Assembly: GCA_019359235.1 (NCBI GenBank)
Contig: JAHHHT010000014.1
Location: 124,001-188,000, forward strand
DNA: 64,000 nt
DNA from: Oscillatoria princeps RMCB-10
Lineage (GTDB): Bacteria > Cyanobacteriota > Cyanobacteriia > Cyanobacteriales > Oscillatoriaceae
Direction of reading: 5' to 3'
In this document: piece after piece, positions 1-8,620 of the stretch
Layout of the letters: every line of letters starts with the position of its first letter
How positions within the stretch are numbered: position 1 is the stretch's first letter
Made by a program: the position numbers and the translations under genes
Notes under the pieces: model-generated
What the model was told of the DNA's origin: nothing
Database searches by the model: none
The model's input: the letters and a program-made list of their open reading frames with translations, nothing else

Positions 1-587
1 CCGCCTATTTGCAGAAAAGCGTCGTTGGCTTCATGGAGGTTGCCCTTAAAATCTGCTAGAATAATACCGATGATATTGGATTCGACTAAGCGCCGGACTC
101 GCGCTTCGCTCTCCCGCAAGGCTTTTTCCGCCTCCTGGCGCACCCTCACTTCTTCCAAAGCCTGGTCGCGCATTCTTCTGTAGTTTTCGATGCGGCGCGT
201 TAAATCTGTAACGTCTTCAATGCTAAAAAGGGCGTAGAAACCGGAGCCGTTCTCGGCGGGAATAGCGGTAACGGTGGTGTGCTGGATTCGCGGCTGTCCG
301 TCCGGCAGGGATGAGGGAATCACATATTTGTGTAGCTGGGAAGAAAAAATACTGGGCAGCCCCCCTTGAAAAATCTGCTGGAGGCGGCTGGCGTACTTCG
401 GATCATTCAAGTGTGGGAAATGCGCGAGCAAGCTCCTCCCGAGGATTTGGCTGCGAGGGATTTTTGTCCACTCCTCCAGGCAGGCATTCCAAAACAGGAC
501 AGTGAAATCTTCCCGGAGAACGCACGAGCCGATGGGGACGCGATCGAGAATTATAAAGCTTTCTTCACCCATTTGCATTGCCTTCAT
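1..587 (-). CDS. PAS-domain sensory protein (probable histidine kinase), N-terminal part
   Basis: Reading leftward from an ATG at 587 there are about 195 codons without a stop, and the gene runs off the window. Residues 1-120 look like a PAS/PAC unit (FWNACLEEW, GRSLLAHFP, HKYVIPS, FSIEDVTDL). A charged coiled-coil linker follows (about 125-165, RQEAEKALRESEARVRRLVE), then the start of a second PAS (NIIGIILADFKGNLHEAND). This order is usual for cyanobacterial multi-PAS kinases, but no kinase domain is visible here, so the output is inferred. The start lies 10 nt after the upstream cheC stop, so it is probably the next gene of the same operon. The first PAS resembles the N-terminus of the hybrid kinase and of the PAS-HEAT protein in this cluster. 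Confidence 0.75.
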   Translation of the reverse strand, partial: MKAMQMGEESFIILDRVPIGSCVLREDFTVLFWNACLEEWTKIPRSQILGRSLLAHFPHLNDPKYASRLQQIFQGGLPSIFSSQLHKYVIPSSLPDGQPRIQHTTVTAIPAENGSGFYALFSIEDVTDLTRRIENYRRMRDQALEEVRVRQEAEKALRESEARVRRLVESNIIGIILADFKGNLHEANDAFLQIG

Positions 588-597
588 GATTTTATCC

Positions 598-1200
598 TTA
601 TCCAGCTTTTTGCGCGATTGCTTTCATAAGGGACTCAAACGACCCCATCTTGAAAAGCACAATGACGTCCCCTTCAATGTGGAGTTCTTCGACTGTAAAG
701 CGGGCTTGCGCTAACAGAATAGATGAATCGCCATCCAATTCATTCAATCGCCACAAGTTATCGACGGTATCTTCTGTATAGGTAGGAACTGTGTAGTCAA
801 GGCGCTCGTGCAGGATGTTGCTAATTGACCCCATGACTCCGTTGAGCAGGATATTGCCCACCTCACTCAGCGTACCAATTTTGAGCGAATCGAGTTCGGG
901 ATCTCCAAGTTCTTCACCCGTGAGGATAGCCACAAGCAGGGAGGCGCTCTCGATGGGAAAGACCAACTGGGCGCTGCCGTAAAACGGACCTCCGAAGCCA
1001 AGCCTCACAGAAGAGATGGTATGGTTGCCCAGCCGGTGTTCCAGTTCGAGCTTCACTTCCAGGGGCGAAAGGATCTTGATATAAGGGATTTGCAGGCGAA
1101 TGGGAAACTGAATCATCTGATTCAGCATGGCGGCGGCTCGACCGACACCGATATTGACGATTTCCTGCAAGGCGTCAACTTGGTCAGCTGTGAGGTTCAT
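598..1200 (-). CDS. cheC: CheC-family CheY-P phosphatase (first copy)
   Basis: 200 aa, near the usual CheC length of about 205. The two pseudo-symmetric active-site helices are visible, each with the ExxN pattern: EIVNIGVGRAA near residue 13 and EVGNILLNGVMGS near residue 112. CheC family proteins hydrolyse the aspartyl-phosphate of CheY-type receivers and bring chemotaxis signalling back to baseline. The start codon overlaps the stop of the upstream receiver gene by 4 nt (TCAT on the plus strand), which suggests translational coupling and a receiver-phosphatase pair. No CheD partner is seen in the window. A second CheC sits at 6047-6676. Confidence 0.88.
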   Translation of the reverse strand: MNLTADQVDALQEIVNIGVGRAAAMLNQMIQFPIRLQIPYIKILSPLEVKLELEHRLGNHTISSVRLGFGGPFYGSAQLVFPIESASLLVAILTGEELGDPELDSLKIGTLSEVGNILLNGVMGSISNILHERLDYTVPTYTEDTVDNLWRLNELDGDSSILLAQARFTVEELHIEGDVIVLFKMGSFESLMKAIAQKAG

Positions 1201-1574
1201 TGGGAGGTCTCCTCTGTCTGTCGCACAGCGAGGGCTACTGCTTTGCAGAGCTCGTCTATATCGAAGGGCTTGTTAATGACTCTCACAGCTCCCATTTGAA
1301 GGCATTGCTGGCGCACGGTTTCCTGAATGTCTGACGTGACTACAATTACGGGAATGCTCGCTCCTTGCTCCTGCAAAGTTTTAAGAACTTCCCAGCCGTT
1401 ACACTCGGGCATGAGGAGATCCAGCAGAATGCAGTCGGGTGCTAGGATGACAGCCTTCTCCAACCCTTCGTACCCATTGCCCGCTTCCAGGGTGGCGTGA
1501 CCATCCGCTTGCAAGGCTTTAGAGAGCGCCCTGCGCGTAAAGCTGGAATCTTCCACAATTAGAACTAACGCCAT
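1197..1574 (-). CDS. CheY-like single-domain response regulator
   Basis: 125 aa, a receiver domain only. The acidic pocket is E8-D9, the phospho-acceptor is D52 (LLDLLMP), the switch residue T80 and the conserved lysine K102 (NKPF). It would shuttle phosphate from the local CheA or hybrid kinase. It overlaps the downstream cheC by 4 nt, as does the receiver/CheC pair at 6047-7041. The first acidic residue is Glu where the other local receivers have Asp. The specific target is unknown. Confidence 0.85.
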   Translation of the reverse strand: MALVLIVEDSSFTRRALSKALQADGHATLEAGNGYEGLEKAVILAPDCILLDLLMPECNGWEVLKTLQEQGASIPVIVVTSDIQETVRQQCLQMGAVRVINKPFDIDELCKAVALAVRQTEETSQ

Positions 1575-1689
1575 TGTGCGGTTCCCCTGATAATTTTTGG
1601 GTCTGTCAGTTCTGGCACACTCATGTTCATTCTGAACATTTTTCGCTCTCTATATCCGTTCCCTTCCGCCGGAAGGTGCAGCGTGCAGA

Positions 1690-2055
1690 CTACTGACCTC
1701 CTTGGAGTGTGGCGCTCACAGTGTCGAGTACGGTTTGACTTTCAAACGGCTTCTTAATAAAGCCTTGCGCCCCCGCTGCCTTAACCTTGCTGTGGGTGAA
1801 ACTCTGGACGTCGGCGCTGGCTACAACCACCCGCGCCTGCGCGTCCAGCTCCCGCAATTTGTCCAGCACTTCTAAGCCGTACATCCCGTTCATCAGCAGG
1901 TCGAGGAGAACCAAATCGGGCTTTTCCAGAAAATAGCGCTCAATGGCGGCACTCCCGTCTGACGCTTCGATAATGTCGTGACCGGCAGGTTCCAGGATGC
2001 CGCGAAGTATCCGGCGAGACAAATTGGAATCATCCACTATTAAGATTTTAGCCAT
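1690..2055 (-). CDS. CheY-like response regulator
   Basis: 121 aa, receiver domain only: D8-D9, D52 (LLDLLMNG), S80, K102 (KKPF). The start shares one base with the cheB stop (TAATG), so it is coupled to cheB. It is a close paralogue of the receiver at 6673-7041: both begin MAKILIVDDS, share LSRR and PDLVLLDL, and end in similar QTVL...VS helices. The second residue after the phospho-acceptor motif is Asn rather than Pro (LMNGMYG), which is less usual. Confidence 0.85.
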   Translation of the reverse strand: MAKILIVDDSNLSRRILRGILEPAGHDIIEASDGSAAIERYFLEKPDLVLLDLLMNGMYGLEVLDKLRELDAQARVVVASADVQSFTHSKVKAAGAQGFIKKPFESQTVLDTVSATLQGGQ

Positions 2056-3098
2056 TACAGCACCTCTACAATTGCTTGGGCCATTCGGTCGAGGGGCACG
2101 CTCTTGTCGCTCAAGCCCGCTTCGACGACCGAACGCGGCATCCCGTACACCACGCAGGTTTCCTCAGCTTCGGTAAAAATCGTGCCGCCGTGGGATTTGA
2201 TCCAGGCTGCGCCTTGTTTGCCGTCGGAACCCATGCCGGTCATCACCACGCCGAGCACCCGCTCGCCGAAAACCTCTGCCGCCGACTGAAACATCACGTC
2301 CACGCTAGGGCGGTGCAGGGTGTCGAACGGGCGGGCGTCGAGATGGGTTACCACTGTCCCGTCGGCTTGGCGGTGGAACGTCAGGTGTCGCCCCGCTTGG
2401 GCGATCAGCACCACCCCCGGACGCAGCACCTCTCCTTCCCGGGCTTCAACCACTGTCAGCTGGGACATTTGATCGAGCCGGCGGGCGTACATTTCCGTGT
2501 AGCCCACCGGCATGTGCAGCACCACCGCCACGGGTATGGGAAAGTCCTTAGGGAGCTGGGGGATCAGGAAACTGAGCGCCTGCGGTCCGCCGGTGGAAAT
2601 GCCAATGGTGACAAGATCCACTTTTCTCGATCGCGCCTCGGGTATCAGGGGTGCCGGCATGCCCACGCGGGGCGGGACAGCGGGCAAGCGGCTCAGGGGC
2701 ACATTGGCGGCGGCTTTCACTTTCTCGATCAGCTCGTCGCCAATCTCGAAAATCTTTTCCGTCGCTAGCGCCGTGGGCTTTTGCACGAAATCAACCGCCC
2801 CGGCATCGAGCGCCGCCAGAGCGCTCTCGCCCCCCTCGCTGGCAATGCTGACGATCACCACCGGCAGCGGACGCCTTTGCATTTGCTCGCGCAAGAACGC
2901 CACCCCGTCCATATTGGGCATGATCAAGTCCAGCGTCACAACGTCGGGGCTGAGTTTCTCGACCATTTCCAACGCTTCCGTTCCCTCACGCGCCGCACCC
3001 ACCACTTCGATAAACGGACTGCGGGACAGCATCTGCTTGACCACCTTGCGGACATAAGCAGAATCATCCACCACCAAAACTCGCAACACTCGCTCCAT
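2055..3098 (-). CDS. cheB: CheB protein-glutamate methylesterase/deamidase
   Basis: 347 aa, standard CheB length. Residues 1-125 are a receiver with phospho-acceptor D57 (TLDLIMPNMDG). After a Pro-rich linker comes the methylesterase domain (about 160-347) with the catalytic triad S168 (GISTGGPQAL), H195 (VLHMPVGYT) and D292 (MTGMGSDG). It removes methyl groups from receptor glutamates, opposing CheR at 7513-8355. Together they give this locus a complete adaptation system. The gene is coupled to the downstream receiver (1-nt overlap) and separated from the hybrid kinase by a 423-bp repeat-rich gap. Confidence 0.95.
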   Translation of the reverse strand: MERVLRVLVVDDSAYVRKVVKQMLSRSPFIEVVGAAREGTEALEMVEKLSPDVVTLDLIMPNMDGVAFLREQMQRRPLPVVIVSIASEGGESALAALDAGAVDFVQKPTALATEKIFEIGDELIEKVKAAANVPLSRLPAVPPRVGMPAPLIPEARSRKVDLVTIGISTGGPQALSFLIPQLPKDFPIPVAVVLHMPVGYTEMYARRLDQMSQLTVVEAREGEVLRPGVVLIAQAGRHLTFHRQADGTVVTHLDARPFDTLHRPSVDVMFQSAAEVFGERVLGVVMTGMGSDGKQGAAWIKSHGGTIFTEAEETCVVYGMPRSVVEAGLSDKSVPLDRMAQAIVEVL

Positions 3099-3521
3099 AA
3101 CGCGCTTCTGCCTTTCTAAAAGGATGTTTGTGGAATTTTTTCTCGGGTCAATGGGGCGGGCGGCTCCGAGCGGAGGTTAAGAAACCGGGTTTCTGTTCCG
3201 GGATTCCACCGATATTTACTTGCCCCTAGCAAAAGAAACCCGGTTTCTGGGATGGCGGCACCTGCTGCGCTCGCTCGCCGCCGCACAGCCGGGAGGGTAT
3301 GAGCGCCTGCTTTAGGCTGCTGAAAACCGCTAACTCCGGCTTGACCTGGAATTTTGCCTGCCCTACTTACTACATAGTAGAGTGCGCACAAGGCAGGGGG
3401 AGCATCCCGTTCAGGTAAATTTCCTCGCTCAGTAGGGTGCGTTCCCCCCTGGGGAACGCACCCTACAAAAGTGGGATGCTCCTCAAGGCACCATACTGCT
3501 ATCGCGAGACTTTTGCCCAAC
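3099..3521. other. Intergenic stretch with palindromic repeats
   Basis: No credible gene. It holds two AGAAACC-GGTTTCT palindromes (about 3180-3194 and 3234-3248) and a long hairpin at 3432-3466. A 134-codon minus-strand ORF here (3116-3520) is judged an artefact because it mostly translates the repeats. Confidence 0.7.
3432..3466. repeat. Inverted repeat, GTAGGGTGCGTTCCC family
   Basis: Perfect 16-bp arms (3432-3447 and 3451-3466) around a 3-nt loop. The same family recurs at 34896-34927 and 51969-52003. The copies at 3432 and 34896 are followed by a similar AAAAGTGGGA(T/C)GCTCC tail, so this is a dispersed element rather than a local terminator. Confidence 0.85.
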
Positions 3522-5864
3522 CTACTGCGCCGCTTTCTGTAAAGTTTTTAATAATTCCTTAGCGGTGTAGGGCTTCGACAAAAATGCCGTCACGCCCAGA
3601 CAAGTAGCTTCAGCAATCATTTCGCTGGAAGGGAGTCCGCTGACGGCAATAATCTTAACCGACGGCTTAATTTTTTGCAGCGTGCGGATGGCTGTGGGCC
3701 CATCCATGTAGGGCATCATCATATTGAGCAGCACCACACTGATTTCATCTTTATATTGGGCGTACAAGGCTACTGCCTCAATGCCATTACTGGCAGTTAA
3801 AACCCTGTAGGCGTATTTTTGCAGCGCAATTTCGGTAATCTCTCGCAGGTCAGGTTCGTCATCAACAACAAGAATCAACTCTTTTTGTCCTGGCGGAATT
3901 TCAACGTCTTCCGATTGCGGCTTTTCGGTGGCTGCTACTGCCGGCAAGTACACTTGAAATTCTGTCCCTCTGCCGCTTTGGCTGTGCAGCTTTATAAATC
4001 CCCCGTGGCTTCTGACAATACCCACAACGGTTGAAAGCCCCAGTCCCGTCCCTTTGCCTAACTCTTTCGTCGTGAAAAATGGCTCAAAAATTCTCTCCTG
4101 GATTTCCGGGCAAATGCCCGTTCCCGTATCGGAAACTCTAATCACAGTGTAAGGCCCGACTCTGGCCTCAATATTCATCTGCGCGCAGTGGGCGTCAATC
4201 AAAAGATTGCCGGCGCAGATCCTCAGGGTGCCGCCTGAGGGCATGGCGTCGCGAGCGTTGACGCTGAGGTTCATAAGAACCTGATGCAGCTGGGTGGCAT
4301 CTCCAGAAACCGCCCACAGGTCCGGCGCTATATCCGTATATACTTCGATGGATTTGGGAAAAGTCTCTCTGGCAACTTCCGCAATTTCCCGGATGACGTG
4401 CGAGACTTCCAGAATCGTGTGTTCGCCTTCCACTCCTTTGGCAAACGACAGCACTTGCTTAATCAAATTAGCGCCGCGTTTGGCATTGTTTTCCACCATC
4501 GTCAGCAACCCCTGCTTTTTCTCAGGGGGAAGTTCCATTTGCAAAAGTTGGGCGCTGGCTAGAATCGGTGTTAGAATATTGTTCAGGTCGTGGGCTATGC
4601 CGCCGGCAAGCGTGCCGATGCTCTCAATGCGCTGGATGCGGAGAAACTGGGCTTCCAGCTGTTTTTTCTGCGTGATGTCGGTGTTAACGGCTAGTATGGA
4701 TTTTGGTTTCCCCCGCCGGTCGCGCACCAGACTCCACCGGCTTTCAACGATGATTTCTGTACCATTTTTTGTGACTTGCTGCAGCTCGCCCTGCCACGAT
4801 CCCGCTTCGGTAACGGTTTTCAGAGCGTCTGCAACTTGAGGCGAAGTTTCTTTGTGCAAAAGCAGCTGGCTGGACTGGCCGGTGGCTTCTTCTGCTGTCC
4901 AGCCGTACAGGCGCTCGGCTCCTTTGTTCCAGAATAAGATGCGGCTGTCTAAATCTCGAACCAGAATGGCGTCTGTGGCGATATTGAGCAAGGCGGCTTG
5001 CTCCACCACTTGTTCTTCTGCCTGCTTGCGGTCGGTGATGTCATACCAGGCCCCCACAATTTCCACCAGGTTGCTGTCAGTATCCCGCACCAACTTCATC
5101 TCGTCGCGCACCCACCGGTAGGTTCCGTCCTTGTGCGGGAAGCGATATTCAAGGATCTGATGCCCCCGTTCGAGCAGGCGTGCCATCTCGGCCCGTACCT
5201 GGGGGGCGTCTTCCGGGTGGATGCGGTCAGTCCAGAAGCGGGAATCTTCCATAAACTCCCTCGGCTGATACCCCAGTTGGGCGGTGATGTTGTCAGAGAT
5301 AAAAGTAGCCTCCCAATCGCTACCAGGCTTGCAGGTATAAATCACTGCTGGGCTTGATGAGAGCAGGTGCTGCAGCCGGTGCTGAGTGGAAAGCAGCGCC
5401 ACCTCAGCTCGCTGCAGCGCCTCAATCTGGCGCTGCAGTTCTGCCTCCCGCTCGACTCGTTCCGTCACGTCTTCTATAAAGGAGATGGTTCCAATATGTT
5501 GCCCGCCAGCAACTAGCGGTGCGATCCGCACGCTTTGCAGCATCTGCGCTTCCGTGCGGGCAACAGCAGCTATGCGCATGGGGATGAGATAGCCGTGCAA
5601 GCGCTGCGACAGCACCACCACCTGGCCATTGAGCGCCTGCTGGTAAAAGCGCTCCAGGCGGCGCTCGGCCATTTGGGGATAGGCTTCCAGCAAAGAACGC
5701 CCGAGCATTTCTTTGGCGCTGCGCCGGCTGTGGATTTCTAGCCAGTGATTCCAGCTAGAAATATTCAACTGGGCATCTGTGGTGAAGATGCCCAGGTCTG
5801 CCACGTTATTCAGCCCTTGCAGGATTGCTTCTCTTAGATCCGCGACGCTGTTCAAAATATTCAT
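3522..5864 (-). CDS. Hybrid histidine kinase, PAS-PAS-PAS-HisKA-HATPase-receiver
   Basis: 780 aa. N-terminal PAS/PAC (about 20-140, same type as in the PAS-HEAT protein), short coiled coil (140-165), PAS 2 (165-285, with IHPED and FPHKDGTYRWV), PAS 3 (290-405). HisKA carries H425 in GGIAHDLNN. The ATPase has its N-box near 541 (NLSVNARDA) and G-boxes DTGTGI and GKGTGLGL. The C-terminal receiver (about 662-780) keeps E/D669-670, S753 and K764, but the phospho-acceptor position is Asn (N714, VVLLNMMMP, codon AAT at 3723-3725). It can probably autophosphorylate on H425 but should not accept phosphate in its own receiver. No membrane segment, so a cytosolic sensor. It sits between cheC and cheB. 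Confidence 0.92.
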   Translation of the reverse strand: MNILNSVADLREAILQGLNNVADLGIFTTDAQLNISSWNHWLEIHSRRSAKEMLGRSLLEAYPQMAERRLERFYQQALNGQVVVLSQRLHGYLIPMRIAAVARTEAQMLQSVRIAPLVAGGQHIGTISFIEDVTERVEREAELQRQIEALQRAEVALLSTQHRLQHLLSSSPAVIYTCKPGSDWEATFISDNITAQLGYQPREFMEDSRFWTDRIHPEDAPQVRAEMARLLERGHQILEYRFPHKDGTYRWVRDEMKLVRDTDSNLVEIVGAWYDITDRKQAEEQVVEQAALLNIATDAILVRDLDSRILFWNKGAERLYGWTAEEATGQSSQLLLHKETSPQVADALKTVTEAGSWQGELQQVTKNGTEIIVESRWSLVRDRRGKPKSILAVNTDITQKKQLEAQFLRIQRIESIGTLAGGIAHDLNNILTPILASAQLLQMELPPEKKQGLLTMVENNAKRGANLIKQVLSFAKGVEGEHTILEVSHVIREIAEVARETFPKSIEVYTDIAPDLWAVSGDATQLHQVLMNLSVNARDAMPSGGTLRICAGNLLIDAHCAQMNIEARVGPYTVIRVSDTGTGICPEIQERIFEPFFTTKELGKGTGLGLSTVVGIVRSHGGFIKLHSQSGRGTEFQVYLPAVAATEKPQSEDVEIPPGQKELILVVDDEPDLREITEIALQKYAYRVLTASNGIEAVALYAQYKDEISVVLLNMMMPYMDGPTAIRTLQKIKPSVKIIAVSGLPSSEMIAEATCLGVTAFLSKPYTAKELLKTLQKAAQ

Positions 5865-5950
5865 AACTTTAATTTTCTCTGCGCTGCATAACTTATAATA
5901 AACCTCTGACAGCTAATTTTTAAAGTAAACCTTAAGACCTCTCCTTTTAC

Positions 5951-6015
5951 TGTAGGGGCGGGTTGACCAGCAAAGTATCGGGTCAGCTTGGGATATTTAT
6001 AAACCCGCCCCTACA
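5951..6015. repeat. Inverted repeat, TGTAGGGGCGGGTT family
   Basis: Perfect 14-bp arms (5951-5964 and 6002-6015) enclosing about 37 bp. Related copies lie at 25242-25308, 53946-54002 and 62996-63058, and a short one at 51907-51931. The last two long copies also share internal sequence (CACCCAAGATGTCTGT), so this is a small dispersed element, not just a hairpin. Confidence 0.8.
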
Positions 6016-6046
6016 CCTGGTAGCCAGAGCCCAATGCGCTTGGGAT

Positions 6047-6676
6047 TCACTGGCTGCCAACTTCCAGCTCCGCCCAGCTGTCGATCGCCTGAATAAAGCA
6101 GTCGAGGGAGGCAACGCTGAACACGATGACCAGATAGCCGGTCACCGAACTGTCGCGCAGGTGAAACGCTGTGTACACCACCATCGCATAGCGCATTTCT
6201 GCCTTGCCAATCACCAGCGAATCGATCAGTGCGCTTAGCGATTCCAGATGCAAGCGCGGCACCGAAAAGGAGACGTACATCTGCAGCAGGTTGCCGAATA
6301 CGCTCAGACAGGCATTCAGCAAAATATTTCCCACCTCTGTGAGCACCTCGCTAGCCGAGGCGTCCAGGCGGTGCGAAGGCTGGGTTCCCTCCGGCGTCAG
6401 CAAATCTGTGAGCATCACCGCACCGTCATAGTTGAGCAGCAACAGGGCGTTGCCTGACACCGAGCCGGTGAAAATCTGGCTGACCGTGGCCACGTCGCCC
6501 CGCACAAAATTGGCCAGCTGGGCCACCAATTCCTCAATCGCGTGAATGGAAACCTTTGGCACTTCCAGCACCACGCGGTGACCGGTGAGTTCCGAGAGGG
6601 AAGCGGCGGTGCGGGCGAAGCCAATATTGATCAGCTCGGACAGGGCGTCGTTTTGTTGCTCAGTCAGCGCTTTCAT
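6047..6676 (-). CDS. cheC: CheC-family phosphatase (second copy)
   Basis: 209 aa, with both ExxN active-site helices (ELINIGFARTA near residue 13 and EVGNILLNACLSV near 114). It would dephosphorylate CheY-type receivers. It overlaps the upstream receiver by 4 nt, exactly like the pair at 598-1574, so the receiver-CheC unit has been duplicated inside the cluster. Divergence from the first copy is considerable: the central region differs and the ends are unrelated. Confidence 0.87.
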   Translation of the reverse strand: MKALTEQQNDALSELINIGFARTAASLSELTGHRVVLEVPKVSIHAIEELVAQLANFVRGDVATVSQIFTGSVSGNALLLLNYDGAVMLTDLLTPEGTQPSHRLDASASEVLTEVGNILLNACLSVFGNLLQMYVSFSVPRLHLESLSALIDSLVIGKAEMRYAMVVYTAFHLRDSSVTGYLVIVFSVASLDCFIQAIDSWAELEVGSQ

Positions 6677-7041
6677 TGGGCGACTCCTTTTAGGGCGGAA
6701 CTGACAGCCTCCAGAACCGTTTGCGGTGCGTAGGGCTTGTTAATCAAAGCCAAAGCCCCCGCTGTCTCAACGATTGTGCGGGTCAGCGTCTGCAGGTCGG
6801 CGGTGGCCACAATCACCCGCGCCTCACCGTCGAGCTGGCGGATTTTTTCTAGCACCTCGAATCCATCCATGCCGGCCATCACCAGATCGAGCAATACCAG
6901 ATCGGGCCGGTCGAGAACATAGCGCTCCAGCGCCACGAGCCCGTCAGACGCCTCGACAATCTCGTGCCCTGCCGGTGCCAGGATTGCCCGCAGCATGCGG
7001 CGGGACAAACTAGAATCATCCACAATCAATATTTTGGCCAT
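6673..7041 (-). CDS. CheY-like response regulator
   Basis: 122 aa when started at the ATG at 7041, which has a good ribosome binding site (GGGAAGG, 5 nt upstream). An upstream in-frame extension to 7326 exists but carries no recognisable domain and is rejected. D8-D9, D52 (LLDLVMAGMDG), T80, K102 (NKPY). Paralogue of the receiver at 1690-2055. It overlaps cheC by 4 nt. Confidence 0.87.
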   Translation of the reverse strand: MAKILIVDDSSLSRRMLRAILAPAGHEIVEASDGLVALERYVLDRPDLVLLDLVMAGMDGFEVLEKIRQLDGEARVIVATADLQTLTRTIVETAGALALINKPYAPQTVLEAVSSALKGVAQ

Positions 7042-7512
7042 AAAACCTTCCCTCAGCGGTTTGTCTCCCATTGGGACACAAATTTTACCCCACATTTTGA
7101 CAGCCATTGGATTGTCTAATTCCCACTGCCTGCATGACACCGGCACAATCGCCGCCGCCATCCTGACCGCCTCAGGGTTGGGCTGCCGAAAGCACGCAGC
7201 TTGGCCTCCCGACAGCCAGCCCGACCGGCTCGCAGTTTGAGCTGTCAAACGAGGATCTCCTTCTGTTTTTATGCTAATCTTCACTTTGAACTTTTTCTTG
7301 ACTGAGCGAGCGGGCGCGAGTTTCAAGGAGAAAATACGCTCGAAGCTTTAGCCTTTGAACGCGACCGCGCCCGGGGCGTATTTACATCTCCCCGGTTCTC
7401 ACCTCTCCCGAAAAAAAAGGCGCAACGGGCAGGCGCTTTCCCAGATAAATCTGCTGTCTCGCTCTGCAAAACCTGCCTAATTTCTTCTAGTGTTCCCCTG
7501 CGCCGCCGGGCG
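7042..7512. other. Intergenic stretch between cheR and receiver
   Basis: 471 bp without a credible gene. At about 7061-7087 there is an imperfect palindrome (GTTTGTCTCCCATTGGGA then CACAAA). It resembles the hairpin found inside the cheA coding region at 15564-15590. No other feature could be supported. Confidence 0.6.
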
Positions 7513-8355
7513 CTACCGCTTGACATATACAAACGCGCCGCCGATTTCTTGCAATTCAAAATCAGTGGTTAACCTCAACAGGGATTCCGAAACGCCCACA
7601 AACAAATACCCGGGCCCGGGCATGGCTTGATAAAACAGGCGCACAGTTTTGCGAATCGCCCGCTCGGAAAAATAAATAAACACGTTCCGGCAAAAGATAA
7701 CCGGCGACCGGGCTAAGGGTTTAACTTCGGCCTCGCAGTACAAATTGGCCGTCCCCCACTTGATTCGGGAGTGGATGTCCGGCACCACCCGCCACTGGGA
7801 GCCGTCCTGTTTTTGGAAATATTTCTCGCGCAATTCGGGTGAGAAATTGCGGAACGAGCGCTCCCGGTACAGTCCCTGTCGCGCCTTGGCGATTGCCAAA
7901 GGAGAGGCATCCGTGGCGTAAATTTCCACCGGCAGCCGGTAAAACCAGCCGGCTTCGTTAAGAGCCATGGCGATCGTCAGAGCTTCCTCCCCAGTGGAGC
8001 AGGCGGCGCTCCAAATCCGCAGGGGTTCGCTGGGGTACTTTGCCAAATATTGAGGCAGCAGCACCTCCACCAAAGCCCGCACCTGGTCGAACTCTCGCCA
8101 GAAAAAAGTTTCCGGCACCGCCAGCGCGTCCATCAGGTGCCCCCACTCCTCGTCCGCAGCCGCATCGTATTTCAGGAGATAGTAGTAGTCCAAAAACGAG
8201 TCTAAGCCGCGTTCGCCCAAGCGGGGCAAAAGTTTGTCCGCGAAGATGTCACGCCTGTCATTTTCGTAGTACGCGCCGGTGCGTTCGTGAATCAAGTCGC
8301 GCAAAAGGATAAACGTACTCTCCGGCAAATCGAGAGGTTGTGGGAACAGTCTCAT
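7513..8355 (-). CDS. cheR: CheR receptor methyltransferase
   Basis: 280 aa, typical CheR length. The N-terminal helical domain (about 10-75, TGAYYENDRRDIFADKLL) is followed by the SAM-dependent methyltransferase fold: motif I IWSAACSTGEEALTIAM near 115-130, IYATDASPLAIAKAR, and FCRNVFIYF near 221. It methylates glutamates of the receptor encoded at 11900-14020 and is paired with CheB. It is flanked on both sides by repeat-bearing gaps. Confidence 0.94.
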   Translation of the reverse strand: MRLFPQPLDLPESTFILLRDLIHERTGAYYENDRRDIFADKLLPRLGERGLDSFLDYYYLLKYDAAADEEWGHLMDALAVPETFFWREFDQVRALVEVLLPQYLAKYPSEPLRIWSAACSTGEEALTIAMALNEAGWFYRLPVEIYATDASPLAIAKARQGLYRERSFRNFSPELREKYFQKQDGSQWRVVPDIHSRIKWGTANLYCEAEVKPLARSPVIFCRNVFIYFSERAIRKTVRLFYQAMPGPGYLFVGVSESLLRLTTDFELQEIGGAFVYVKR

Positions 8356-8475
8356 GAAGGATGGGGGAAAAAGGGGTGAAGGGTGAAGGGTGAAGTGTGA
8401 GGGAAGAAGCTGTGAGGCAGAAGGATGAAGTGTGAAGTTTGAATTTCTTCTTTCAGACTTCAGACTTCAGGCTGG

Positions 8476-8614
8476 AGAGCGTGTTTATAAAGTAATTGTT
8501 AAGCTGGGGGCCAGAAACCGGGTTTCTTGCTGCAGTCAAGCAGAATTTTCCCGCTGACCCACCACAAGAAACCGGGTTTCTTGTGACTTCACTTTTTCTT
8601 TATAAATGAACTCT
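8476..8614. repeat. MITE-like element A, copy 1
   Basis: About 139 bp with imperfect terminal inverted repeats. The left end AGAGCGTGTTTATAAAGTAA matches the reverse complement of the right end (AGAGTTCATTTATAAAGAAA). Two AGAAACC-GGTTTCT palindromes lie inside (8513-8527, 8567-8581). The second copy at 62935-63126 has nearly the same ends but a different middle, and 53918-53945 has one end only. It ends 6 bp from the stop of the PAS-HEAT gene. Confidence 0.7.
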
Positions 8615-8620
8615 CAGACT

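Noticed and set aside
3116-3520. 134-codon minus-strand ORF between cheB and the hybrid kinase
   Set aside because: It translates palindromic repeats and has no family resemblance or usable ribosome binding site.
7042-7326. N-terminal extension of the receiver at 6673-7041
   Set aside because: The added residues have no fold, while an ATG with a good ribosome binding site sits exactly at the receiver start.
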